A stretch of DNA of 64,000 bases from an uncultured Bacillota bacterium. Its GTDB lineage: Bacteria > Bacillota > Clostridia > Christensenellales > Borkfalkiaceae. Position numbers and translations under genes: made by a program. Where the stretch lies: NCBI GenBank assembly GCA_949297575.1, contig CASFTB010000003.1, forward strand, positions 1 to 64,000, read 5' to 3'. Shown one piece after another: positions 7,944-16,800 of the stretch. Each line of letters begins with the position of its first letter. Positions within the stretch are counted from its first letter, which is position 1. Under the pieces are notes generated by a model, which was not told where the DNA came from, did no database searches, and saw only the letters and a program-made list of their open reading frames with translations.

Positions 7944-9593
7944 ATGTTGACGGATATCGAGATCGCGAAACAATGCAAAATGAAGGATATCGGCGAGATT
8001 GCCGCCAAGCTCGGCCTCAAAGAGGAGGACATCGAGCGTTACGGCAGGTATAAGGCGAAGATCTCCCGCACGCCTTCCGGACGCAGGGGCCGCCTGGTCC
8101 TGGTCACCGCCATCAATCCCACCGCCTCCGGCGAGGGCAAGACGACGGTCTCCATCGGCCTCGCCGACGGCATGGCGAAAAACGGCAAAAAAGTCTGCCT
8201 CGCCCTGCGCGAGCCCTCCCTCGGGCCGGTGTTCGGCATCAAAGGGGGCGCGGCGGGCGGCGGCTATGCCCAGGTCGTGCCCATGGAGGACATCAACCTG
8301 CACTTTACGGGCGACCTGCACGCCATCACGGCGGCGAACAACCTGCTCTGCGCCATGCTCGACAACCACATCTTCCGCGGCAACGAGTTGGACATCGACC
8401 CCGAAAAGATCTATTTCCGCCGCTGCCTCGACATGAACGACCGCGCGCTGCGCAACGTCACCGTCGGGCAGAAGGGCGAGGGTGTCCCCCGCGAAGAGCA
8501 CTTCGAGATCACTGCGGCGAGCGAGATCATGGCCATCCTTTGCCTGGCGACCTCTCTCTCCGACCTCAAACGCCGCCTCGGCAATATCATCGTGGGCGAA
8601 AACAGGAAGGGCGACTACGTCTTTGCGCGCGATCTGAAGGCGGAGGGCGCCATGTGCGCCCTGCTTAAAGACGCCATCCGTCCCAACCTCGTGCAGACGC
8701 TCGAGGGCACGCCCGCCGTCGTGCACGGCGGCCCGTTCGCGAACATCGCCCACGGCTGCAACAGCATCCTCGCCACCTATACGGCGCTTTCGCTCGCAGA
8801 CTGGGTGATCACGGAGGCGGGCTTCGGCGCCGACCTCGGCGCGGAAAAGTTTCTCGATACCAAGTGCCGCGTGGCGGGCATTCAGCCCGACTGCGTCGTG
8901 GTGGTCGCCACCGTCAAGGCGCTCAAACTGCATGGCGGGGCAGACAAGGCGAGCCTCTCCGAGGAAAACCTCGAGGCGCTCGAAAAGGGCATGCCCAATC
9001 TGTATAAACATATCGAAAATATCCGAAACGTATACAAAAAGCCCGTCGTCGTGGCGATGAACCGTTTCGCGAGCGACACCCCCGCGGAGATCGAATGCGT
9101 CATGCGCGGCGTGGAGAAGGCGGGCGCGAAAGCGGTGTTCACCGATGTATTTTTGAAGGGCGGCGAAGGCGGCAAAGAGCTTGCCGAAGCCGTCTGCAAA
9201 GCGGCGATGCAAAAGAGCGCGCTGCACTATTCGTACGATCTGAACGACCCCATCGAAAAGAAAATTTCGGATATCGTCAAAAACGTGTACGGCGGCGAGG
9301 GGGCAAGTTTTTCGGAGATCGCCAAGGAAAAGATCGCCGAGGCGGAGGCGCGCGGCTACGGCAAGTTGCCCGTCATCATCGCCAAAACGCAATACTCTTT
9401 GTCCGACGACGCGAAACTCCTGGCGCGGCCGACCGGCTTTACCGTGCACGTCCGCGACATTATCGTCAAGGGCGGCGCACAGTTCGTCGTGGCGGTCGCG
9501 GGCAACATCATGCTGATGCCCGGCCTGGGCAAAGTCCCCGCCGCCGAACACATCGGCGTGGACGAGCAGGGAGAGATCTTCGGATTGTCTTGA
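7944..9593 (+). CDS. fhs: Formate--tetrahydrofolate ligase
   Basis: 549 residues, the family length. The start at 7944 (MLTDIEIAKQCKMKDIGEIA) follows CGGAGGGG. The ATP-binding loop is PTASGEGKTTVSIGL (about residues 58-72), followed by LREPSLGPVFGIKGGAAGGGYAQV, a hallmark of this enzyme, and GGPFANIAHGCNS. It makes 10-formyl-THF from formate, THF and ATP. It feeds one-carbon metabolism and, in acetogens, the methyl branch of the Wood-Ljungdahl pathway; no other pathway genes are in this window. Confidence 0.97.
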   Translation: MLTDIEIAKQCKMKDIGEIAAKLGLKEEDIERYGRYKAKISRTPSGRRGRLVLVTAINPTASGEGKTTVSIGLADGMAKNGKKVCLALREPSLGPVFGIKGGAAGGGYAQVVPMEDINLHFTGDLHAITAANNLLCAMLDNHIFRGNELDIDPEKIYFRRCLDMNDRALRNVTVGQKGEGVPREEHFEITAASEIMAILCLATSLSDLKRRLGNIIVGENRKGDYVFARDLKAEGAMCALLKDAIRPNLVQTLEGTPAVVHGGPFANIAHGCNSILATYTALSLADWVITEAGFGADLGAEKFLDTKCRVAGIQPDCVVVVATVKALKLHGGADKASLSEENLEALEKGMPNLYKHIENIRNVYKKPVVVAMNRFASDTPAEIECVMRGVEKAGAKAVFTDVFLKGGEGGKELAEAVCKAAMQKSALHYSYDLNDPIEKKISDIVKNVYGGEGASFSEIAKEKIAEAEARGYGKLPVIIAKTQYSLSDDAKLLARPTGFTVHVRDIIVKGGAQFVVAVAGNIMLMPGLGKVPAAEHIGVDEQGEIFGLS

Positions 9594-9635
9594 GGTTTGA
9601 AGTAAAAAGCGAAACAAATTTGGAGTAAAATATAT

Positions 9636-11288
<1,653 letters not shown>

Positions 11289-11364
11289 GCCGTGCCGCAG
11301 GGCGCGGGCCGCGCGGAGGAAAAAATTACGTCCGCGCGAAAGTATTCTTTTTTTTGCTATGTGA

Positions 11365-11393
11365 TTGACAATTTGCCGTTCACAAGTTATAAT
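11365..11393 (+). promoter_or_regulatory. Consensus sigma-A promoter for the zinc-ribbon membrane protein
   Basis: Perfect TTGACA, a 17-base spacer and perfect TATAAT. The transcript leader of about 70 bases contains a GGAGG site before ATG at 11471. Confidence 0.85.
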
Positions 11394-11470
11394 GTAAATA
11401 GAATGGATTTGCCGCGGGGAGGCTGCTCCCCGCCGGAAAAATAACCGACAGGGAATACAGGGAGGAGAAC

Positions 11471-12541
11471 ATGAAGATCTGTAAGAACTGCGGCCGCGAG
11501 ACGGACGACGCGAAAGTCCGCTGCCCGTACTGCGGCTACCTCTTTGAAGAGGATATGGACGGCGTCCTCAGCCGCATGAAGAGCAATCTCGACAGCTATA
11601 AGCAGCAGGAGCTCGCCGCGACGCAGGCGTTCGCCAAACAGGCTGCACAGCAGCCCGTGGCCGCGTCTGCGCAGCACCCCGCCCCGCAGGACGGCAGCAG
11701 AGAGCGCTTCGAGTTACTTACGGAAGTCGCGCAGCTGAAAGGAGAATTGCGCGCGATGCACGGCGAACTCGAGCGCATGCACGCGGCGGCACAGCCGCAG
11801 GTGCAGTACATGGCCGCTCCCGCCGCGCAGTCCTCGCAGCAGCCCGCACAGCCTGCCGCCAGCCCGACGACGGTCATCTATACCCAGCCTTATGTCCCGC
11901 AGGCACAGCAGCAGTATGTCCCGCAGCCCGTCGTGCAGCAGGTCGTCCCTGCCTACGCGCAGGGGAACATCGCCTATGCCCGCCAGGGTTATGCGCCTGC
12001 CGCGGCGAAAAAGAAGCGCAGCGTCAACCGCATCGTCCTTTCTTTCCTCTGCATCCTCCTGCTCGGCGCCAGCATCGGCCTGTTCTTCATGAACTGGATC
12101 GACTGGGCAGACAAGAGCATCGAGTTCAGGGGCTTTGACGGCGTGCTCTACATATTCGGCAAAGGTGCCGATACGGGCTTCGCCACGTACCTTACCACCA
12201 TCAAAGAGTTGGATTTTATCGGCAACGAGACGGTCGCGAACATCTGCCGTACGATCTGTTATTACGGCGTGCGCTACGGCGTTATCGTCTACGCCGGATT
12301 CCTTGTGCTCGGTTTCCCTCTCCTGTTCAGCCTGTTCGGCAAGATCAGCTGCAAGGGCTGGCACCGCTTCGTCGCCTGGATGTCCTTCATCGTCGCGGCG
12401 GCGCTCTTCGGCCTCTTCTGCTGGGTGAGTGGGTTCTCCTCCGTCACGATGCTCTTCCTCGTGAGCGGCGGCGCGAACTTTGTCCGCGGTATCTTCCTCG
12501 CGTTTTACAGGGGAAAGAAGAGTAAAAAAGAGCAGCTGTAA
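11471..12541 (+). CDS. Zinc-ribbon multi-spanning membrane protein
   Basis: 356 residues. The N-terminus is a small zinc ribbon (CKNCGRET...CPYCGYLF, residues 4-24). A low-complexity Gln/Ala/Pro linker at about 40-175 contains repeated TQPYVPQAQQQYVPQP-like units. A membrane domain with about four helices follows (about 188-207, 270-292, 302-322, 328-345). I do not recognise a specific function. The perfect promoter suggests strong constitutive expression. It is followed after 42 bases by a CvpA-like gene, probably in the same operon. Confidence 0.8.
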   Translation: MKICKNCGRETDDAKVRCPYCGYLFEEDMDGVLSRMKSNLDSYKQQELAATQAFAKQAAQQPVAASAQHPAPQDGSRERFELLTEVAQLKGELRAMHGELERMHAAAQPQVQYMAAPAAQSSQQPAQPAASPTTVIYTQPYVPQAQQQYVPQPVVQQVVPAYAQGNIAYARQGYAPAAAKKKRSVNRIVLSFLCILLLGASIGLFFMNWIDWADKSIEFRGFDGVLYIFGKGADTGFATYLTTIKELDFIGNETVANICRTICYYGVRYGVIVYAGFLVLGFPLLFSLFGKISCKGWHRFVAWMSFIVAAALFGLFCWVSGFSSVTMLFLVSGGANFVRGIFLAFYRGKKSKKEQL

Positions 12542-12583
12542 TGTTTGCGGGCGCCCGTCGCTCCGAGAAAGGAAAAGATCCGT

Positions 12584-13186
12584 ATGAATATCGTTATCGA
12601 CGTTATATTTGTATTATTTATGGCGTTGATGTTCTATTTCGGCTACCGCAAGGGCTTTCTGCATAAGGCATGGTGGCTGATAGACATTGCGCTCATCGTG
12701 GCAGTGGGGCTGATCCTCGCGCCCACCGTTGCCTCCGCCCTCGAGAAAAATACGGGGCTCGGAACGACGCTCGAAGAGGCGATCTCTTCCATGCTGGGGA
12801 GCGCGGAATTCATAAATCTCGACGCGGCGCAGACGGCAGACCTCGCGCTCAACATCATCGTGTGGATCGCGCTCGGCATCATCGTCATTATCCTAATGGC
12901 GATCTTGAAGGCGGTGCTCAAGAGCCTGCGCCAATACGCGGCGTTCAAGATCATAGACGGGATCTTCGGCGGGATCTATTCCGTCGTCATCTCGCTCGCT
13001 TTCCTGATCGTGATCGGCGCGCTGGTCGGCACGTTTACCGATTTTGCTCCCATCAAGAAGGCGTACGATCTCTGCGGAGAGACGTATATCTTCCGCTATA
13101 TCTTCGGTGCGAACCCCTTCGACGAGTTCGTCGCCGAACGCTTCCCCGTCGGGTCGTGGATCTTCGACCTCGTAGGGAGTAAATGA
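12584..13186 (+). CDS. CvpA-family membrane protein
   Basis: 200 residues, with about four hydrophobic helices (about 3-20, 28-48, 88-110, 128-152). The start MNIVIDVIFVLFMALMFYFGYRKGF resembles the N-terminus of CvpA/colicin V production proteins, with the conserved glycine-rich GYRKGF turn after the first helix. The start at 12584 is preceded by AGAAAGGAAAAG. It probably shares an operon with the zinc-ribbon protein upstream. The molecular role of this family outside E. coli is unclear. Confidence 0.75.
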   Translation: MNIVIDVIFVLFMALMFYFGYRKGFLHKAWWLIDIALIVAVGLILAPTVASALEKNTGLGTTLEEAISSMLGSAEFINLDAAQTADLALNIIVWIALGIIVIILMAILKAVLKSLRQYAAFKIIDGIFGGIYSVVISLAFLIVIGALVGTFTDFAPIKKAYDLCGETYIFRYIFGANPFDEFVAERFPVGSWIFDLVGSK

Positions 13187-13208
13187 CCCGGATACACGAT
13201 CGCATCAT

Positions 13209-13247
13209 CCGCCGCGCACGGCATACAGCCGTGCGCGGTATTCTTTT
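13209..13247 (+). terminator. Intrinsic terminator after the CvpA-like gene
   Basis: An 11-bp stem CCGCGCACGGC / GCCGTGCGCGG with a short loop is followed by TATTCTTTT. Confidence 0.8.
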
Positions 13248-13324
13248 GCCCGGGAGGCAAATTTGCGCGGGCGGCGTATAAGAGCGCGGCGAGCCGTCCA
13301 TACTGAGAGCGTAAGGAGGATGCG

Positions 13325-13912
13325 ATGCAGTTCAGAGATTCGAAAACTTACACAAACCTCGCCCGCTCGTTTGCGGGGGAGAGTCAGGCGGGCATGCGTT
13401 ATCAGCTGATCGCCAAGCAGGCGACGGCGGAGGAGTATGCCGTCCTGGCGGACACCGTCCGCACCATCGCGAAAAACGAGACGTACCACGCCAAGAGCTT
13501 TTACGACCTGCTCGTGCTGAAAGCGGGGAGCAGCGACAACATCGTCCTCGATGCCGGCTATCCCTTCCGTTTCGGCACGCTGGCCGAAAATCTCGGTTTC
13601 GCCGCCCTCGACGAGCGGTCCGAGGCCGAAGAGGTCTATCCCGCCTTCGCGCGGGAAGCAAGGGAGGAAGGCTTCGAGGAAGCCGCCGCGCTGTTCGAGC
13701 GCGTCGCGGGCGTCGAGAGGGAGCACGAGATCGTCTTTTCGTATCTGCACGGCGCCCTCAGTGAGGGCACGCTCTATAAGCGGGAGAAGCCCACCCTTTG
13801 GGTGTGCAGCGAATGCGGTTTCCGCGCCGCGACAAAAGAGGCGTGGAAGGTGTGCCCGCTGTGTAAGGCGAAGCAGGGCTTCGTCGAGATCCCCTTACCG
13901 TTCGATCACTGA
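13325..13912 (+). CDS. Rubrerythrin-family non-haem iron protein
   Basis: 195 residues. A ferritin-like four-helix domain (residues about 1-150) carries spaced Glu and Glu-x-x-His positions typical of a diiron site (GESQAGMRYQ, AKNETYHAKSF, ERVAGVEREHE). A C-terminal rubredoxin-like knuckle follows with CSECG and CPLCKAK (about 160-182). In anaerobes such proteins reduce hydrogen peroxide. The start follows GTAAGGAGG. The diiron assignment rests on the pattern, not an alignment. Confidence 0.9.
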   Translation: MQFRDSKTYTNLARSFAGESQAGMRYQLIAKQATAEEYAVLADTVRTIAKNETYHAKSFYDLLVLKAGSSDNIVLDAGYPFRFGTLAENLGFAALDERSEAEEVYPAFAREAREEGFEEAAALFERVAGVEREHEIVFSYLHGALSEGTLYKREKPTLWVCSECGFRAATKEAWKVCPLCKAKQGFVEIPLPFDH

Positions 13913-13933
13913 GATCAAAAAGGAGAAAAATGT

Positions 13934-14071
13934 ATGAGAAACAGCAAGGAACAGAGCGCGCAGAGCAAGTCTGCACAGAACAAGACCACGAGCAAGGCCC
14001 AGAGCAAGTCGGGCGCAAGATCCTCGGGCGGCAGGTGCTGCTCCAAGGCGACCAAGGGCGCGCAGGAGTGA
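13934..14071 (+). CDS. Small Ser/Lys/Gln-rich protein, 45 residues
   Basis: Begins MRNSKEQSAQSKSAQNK and ends GGRCCSKATKGAQE. It is highly basic and low in complexity, with one CC pair. ATG at 13934 sits eight bases after AGGAG, a proper spacing. The alternative ATG at 13930, in another frame, is only four bases from it. It follows the rubrerythrin gene by 21 bases. The stop overlaps the GTG start of the next small gene, which suggests translational coupling. Function unknown. Confidence 0.6.
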   Translation: MRNSKEQSAQSKSAQNKTTSKAQSKSGARSSGGRCCSKATKGAQE

Positions 14072-14169
14072 AGAAGAGACCGATGCGCTCGCCCTATGAC
14101 GTAAACGGCAGCTACACGGGCACCCCCGCCGACGGCGGCGTGCCCGTGCAGGACGCCGACGATCTGTGA
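14068..14169 (+). CDS. Tiny conserved-looking protein ending QDADDL, 33 residues
   Basis: Translated from GTG at 14068, overlapping the previous stop as GTGA: MKKRPMRSPYDVNGSYTGTP...VPVQDADDL. An in-frame ATG at 14083 is an alternative start. The GSYTG...PVQDADDL pattern is one I associate with short uncharacterised proteins in Clostridia, but I cannot name a family. The AGGAG before the GTG is too close to act normally, so re-initiation from the upstream gene is likely. Confidence 0.6.
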   Translation: MKKRPMRSPYDVNGSYTGTPADGGVPVQDADDL

Positions 14170-14200
14170 GCGGCGCTCCTTTCAAAGGGGCAAAAAGGCC

Positions 14201-14232
14201 CGCCCGCCGGCATGATCCGGCGGGCGGGCCCT
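14201..14232 (+). terminator. GC-rich hairpin after the small-gene pair
   Basis: A 14-bp stem GGCCCGCCCGCCGG / CCGGCGGGCGGGCC with a 6-base loop. The T-tract lies some 15 bases later, so it is an imperfect intrinsic terminator. Confidence 0.6.
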
Positions 14233-14309
14233 GCTCTCTTTGCCTCCTTTTTTACGCGTCGTCCCTTTCGCGGGAGGAGGGGAAATTTATATAAAAATTT
14301 GAAAGAGTG

Positions 14310-14339
14310 TTGACGCGGCACGGCTTTTCGTGGTAAAAT
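14310..14339 (+). promoter_or_regulatory. Promoter of pfk
   Basis: TTGACG, an 18-base spacer and TAAAAT, 31 bases before the start codon at 14371. Confidence 0.7.
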
Positions 14340-14370
14340 AATAGACGGATAAAAAGCGGAGGGTTTTCAT

Positions 14371-15441
14371 ATGAAGATCGGCATCCTCACCGGCGGAGGA
14401 GACTGCGCCGGGCTCAATACGGTGATACGCGCCATCGGGCTGTACGCGTACCGCAACATCAAGAACGCGGAGATCGTCGGCATCCCGGACGGCTACAGCG
14501 GCCTGATCCGCGGGGAGAGCAGGCCCCTGAAGGAGGGCGACATCGACGCGCTGCTCGGGCAGGGCGGCACCGTGCTCGGCTCGGTGCGCACCCCGTTCAA
14601 GATGATGACCGTCCCCGAAGAGGACGGGCAGACCCGCCTCGAAAAGATGCTCTCCAACTATAAAAAGATGGGTCTTGACTGCCTGTTTACCCTGGGCGGC
14701 GCGGGCACGCACCGCACGGCCGCGCTTCTCTGCGCGGAGGGGTGCAGGGTCATCGGCCTGCCCAAGACCATCGATAACGACATCTACGGCACAGACGTCA
14801 CCTTCGGGTTCCATACGGCGGTAGACGTCGCGGCGGACGCCATCGGGCGGGTGCGCACCACGGCGGACAGCCACGGGCGCACCATCCTCGTCGAGGTGAT
14901 GGGCAACAAGGCGGGCTGGCTGACGCTGCACGCGGGCATCGCCGCGGGCGCAGACGTCATCCTCCTCCCCGAGATCCCTTTCAACATCGAAAAAGTGTGC
15001 GCGGCAGTACAGGCCGCCTATGCGAAAGGCAAGCGCAGCTGCATCGTCGCGGTCGCCGAGGGCGCCGTGGTCGACGCCGAAGCGCCGTATAAAAAGAAGG
15101 AGCGCGCCTTCGTGCGCGTGGAGAGAGGGGAGACGACGGTCACGAATCACCTCGCCGAGGTCATCGGCGAGAGCACGGGCGCGGAGACGCGCGGCACCGT
15201 GCTCGGCTACATCCAGCGCGGAGGTTCGCCCTCCGCCTACGACAGGGTGCTCTCCACCCGCCTCGGGCGCTATGCGGCGCTGCTCGCAAAGGAGGGCCGC
15301 TTCGGCGTTACCGCGGCGGTGAACGGCAGCGAGATCACCTTCAACGCCCTTCCGGACATCGCGGGGAAATACAAGCTCGTCGATCCGGATTCCGAACTCG
15401 TACACACCGCCGAGGAGATCGGCATCTGCCTGGGCAGGTGA
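14371..15441 (+). CDS. pfkA: 6-phosphofructokinase family protein
   Basis: 356 residues. Begins MKIGILTGGGDCAGLN, with the glycine-rich nucleotide loop. The catalytic PKTIDNDIYGTD (about 131-142) is intact and has the Thr-Ile-Asp-Asn-Asp core. Substrate residues VEVMGNKAGW and GTVLGYIQRGGSPSAYDR are present. The usual GGDG segment that holds the Mg-nucleotide is GGAGTHRTA here, with Ala in place of Asp. It should phosphorylate fructose 6-phosphate; whether the donor is ATP or pyrophosphate is not settled. The GGA/GGN-type variant seems to be a distinct clade. A GGAGGG site precedes the ATG. Confidence 0.9.
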   Translation: MKIGILTGGGDCAGLNTVIRAIGLYAYRNIKNAEIVGIPDGYSGLIRGESRPLKEGDIDALLGQGGTVLGSVRTPFKMMTVPEEDGQTRLEKMLSNYKKMGLDCLFTLGGAGTHRTAALLCAEGCRVIGLPKTIDNDIYGTDVTFGFHTAVDVAADAIGRVRTTADSHGRTILVEVMGNKAGWLTLHAGIAAGADVILLPEIPFNIEKVCAAVQAAYAKGKRSCIVAVAEGAVVDAEAPYKKKERAFVRVERGETTVTNHLAEVIGESTGAETRGTVLGYIQRGGSPSAYDRVLSTRLGRYAALLAKEGRFGVTAAVNGSEITFNALPDIAGKYKLVDPDSELVHTAEEIGICLGR

Positions 15442-15471
15442 CCGCCCCGCAAAATCTTCAGGGAGTAAAAA

Positions 15472-16794
15472 ATGAGATATTCTGTCATCGATATCAGTTC
15501 CACGAGCATTTCCATGATCGTTGCGGAGGCGCGCGGCAAGGAGGCGGAGATCGTCTTCAAGGACCGCGCCAACCTGACCATCCTGCACTATCTGGACGGG
15601 CGCGACCTCTCCGCCCGCGGCATTGAAAAGGTCGTCGCCTCCGTCGCGGCGATGAAGCAAAAGTGCGAGCGGCTGGGCACGGACGTGCTCCTGCTCATCT
15701 CCACCGCGTCTCTGCGCGCCATCGGCAATTTCGAGCAGGTGGGGGCGGCGGTGCTGGGCGGAACGGGCATCCCCATCAACCCCGTTGCGGGCAAGCGGGA
15801 GGCGTACTGCGACCTCGTCGCCAACCGCTCCTACGCCTCGCTCGACAAGGCGGCCATCCTCGACATCGGCGGCGCCAGCGTCGAGGTCTGCGACATCAAC
15901 GAAAAGGGCGGCAGCATGATGGCGTCCCTTCCTTTCGGCATCCTCAACCTGCACGAAAAATTCGTTTCCGGCATCCAGCCCGAGGAAGGAGAGGCCAAAA
16001 AGATCCGCAAATTCGTCACCCGCAAGGCAGATAAGGCCGGCCTGCCCGAAAAGGGCGTCTTCGACACCGTCATCCTCGTCGGCGCTGCGGCGCTCGCGGT
16101 GTACGGCGTGTACGAAGAATATTTCGGCGCGCAGAAAGGGGAACGCGAAATGTCCGTCAAAAAGCTCAAAAAACTGACGGGCTATCTGCTCGGCGGTCAC
16201 GACCGCTCCAAGATCATTCTCGACGCCGCGCCCGACAAGCTGTATTCGGTCGGCATCGCCGCGGTCGTCGCGCGCAATTTCGTCAAACGCTTCGGCGCGG
16301 AGCGCATCCTTGTCTCCGATCGCGGCGTAAAGGAAGGCTACCTCTTCCTCACCCTCGCGGGGAGGGAGAAGGGCGCCTATTACGATTTCAACGCGGGTAA
16401 GGCCGTTTTCCCCGCGCCGGAAGAGCAGCCCGCGGCCGCAGGGAAGCCTGCCCGTGAAGAGCAGCCCGCTCCCGCGCAGGCGCAGGCCGCCCGCAGCGGC
16501 GCCGCACCCGTCCGCAGGCGCCGCGGCAGGTCTCCCGCAGAGGAAGGGGAGGAGGCTCCCGTCCGCCGCGGCAGGCGGGCGGCGGCAGCCGGAGGCACCG
16601 CCTCGAAAAAAGGTGTCGGCTCTCCCGCAAAAGCCCCCTCCGCCCCGAAGCGGCGCGGCAGGAAGCCCGCCGCCGGAGCAGGCGAGGCAAAGCCCGCGCC
16701 CGGGCGCCGCGGTCGCCCGCCCAAGGCAGCCGCCGTACAGACCGGAGAAGAAAAAGTTGCAGAGAGCGTGCAGGATACCACATCGAAGGAGTAA
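15472..16794 (+). CDS. ppx: Ppx/GppA-family exopolyphosphatase with a basic disordered tail
   Basis: 440 residues. Residues 1-305 are a Ppx/GppA ASKHA fold: DISSTSISMIVAEA, STASLRAIGNFEQV, LDIGGASVEVCDI and RILVSDRGVKEGYLF. A roughly 130-residue tail rich in Ala, Pro, Arg and Lys follows, with repeated RRGR-type motifs (RRRRGRSP, RRGRKP, RRGRPPK) that look like AT-hooks. It would hydrolyse terminal phosphates of polyphosphate. It is six bases upstream of ppk, so synthesis and breakdown of polyphosphate are encoded together. The tail is not part of the usual family. Confidence 0.88.
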   Translation: MRYSVIDISSTSISMIVAEARGKEAEIVFKDRANLTILHYLDGRDLSARGIEKVVASVAAMKQKCERLGTDVLLLISTASLRAIGNFEQVGAAVLGGTGIPINPVAGKREAYCDLVANRSYASLDKAAILDIGGASVEVCDINEKGGSMMASLPFGILNLHEKFVSGIQPEEGEAKKIRKFVTRKADKAGLPEKGVFDTVILVGAAALAVYGVYEEYFGAQKGEREMSVKKLKKLTGYLLGGHDRSKIILDAAPDKLYSVGIAAVVARNFVKRFGAERILVSDRGVKEGYLFLTLAGREKGAYYDFNAGKAVFPAPEEQPAAAGKPAREEQPAPAQAQAARSGAAPVRRRRGRSPAEEGEEAPVRRGRRAAAAGGTASKKGVGSPAKAPSAPKRRGRKPAAGAGEAKPAPGRRGRPPKAAAVQTGEEKVAESVQDTTSKE

Positions 16795-16800
16795 ATCAGA

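Noticed and set aside
13930..14169. A single 79-codon gene in the frame starting at 13930
   Set aside because: Its ATG is only four bases from AGGAG. The two-gene reading has good spacing for the first gene and a GTGA overlap for the second, and the shared C-terminal part is the same in both readings.
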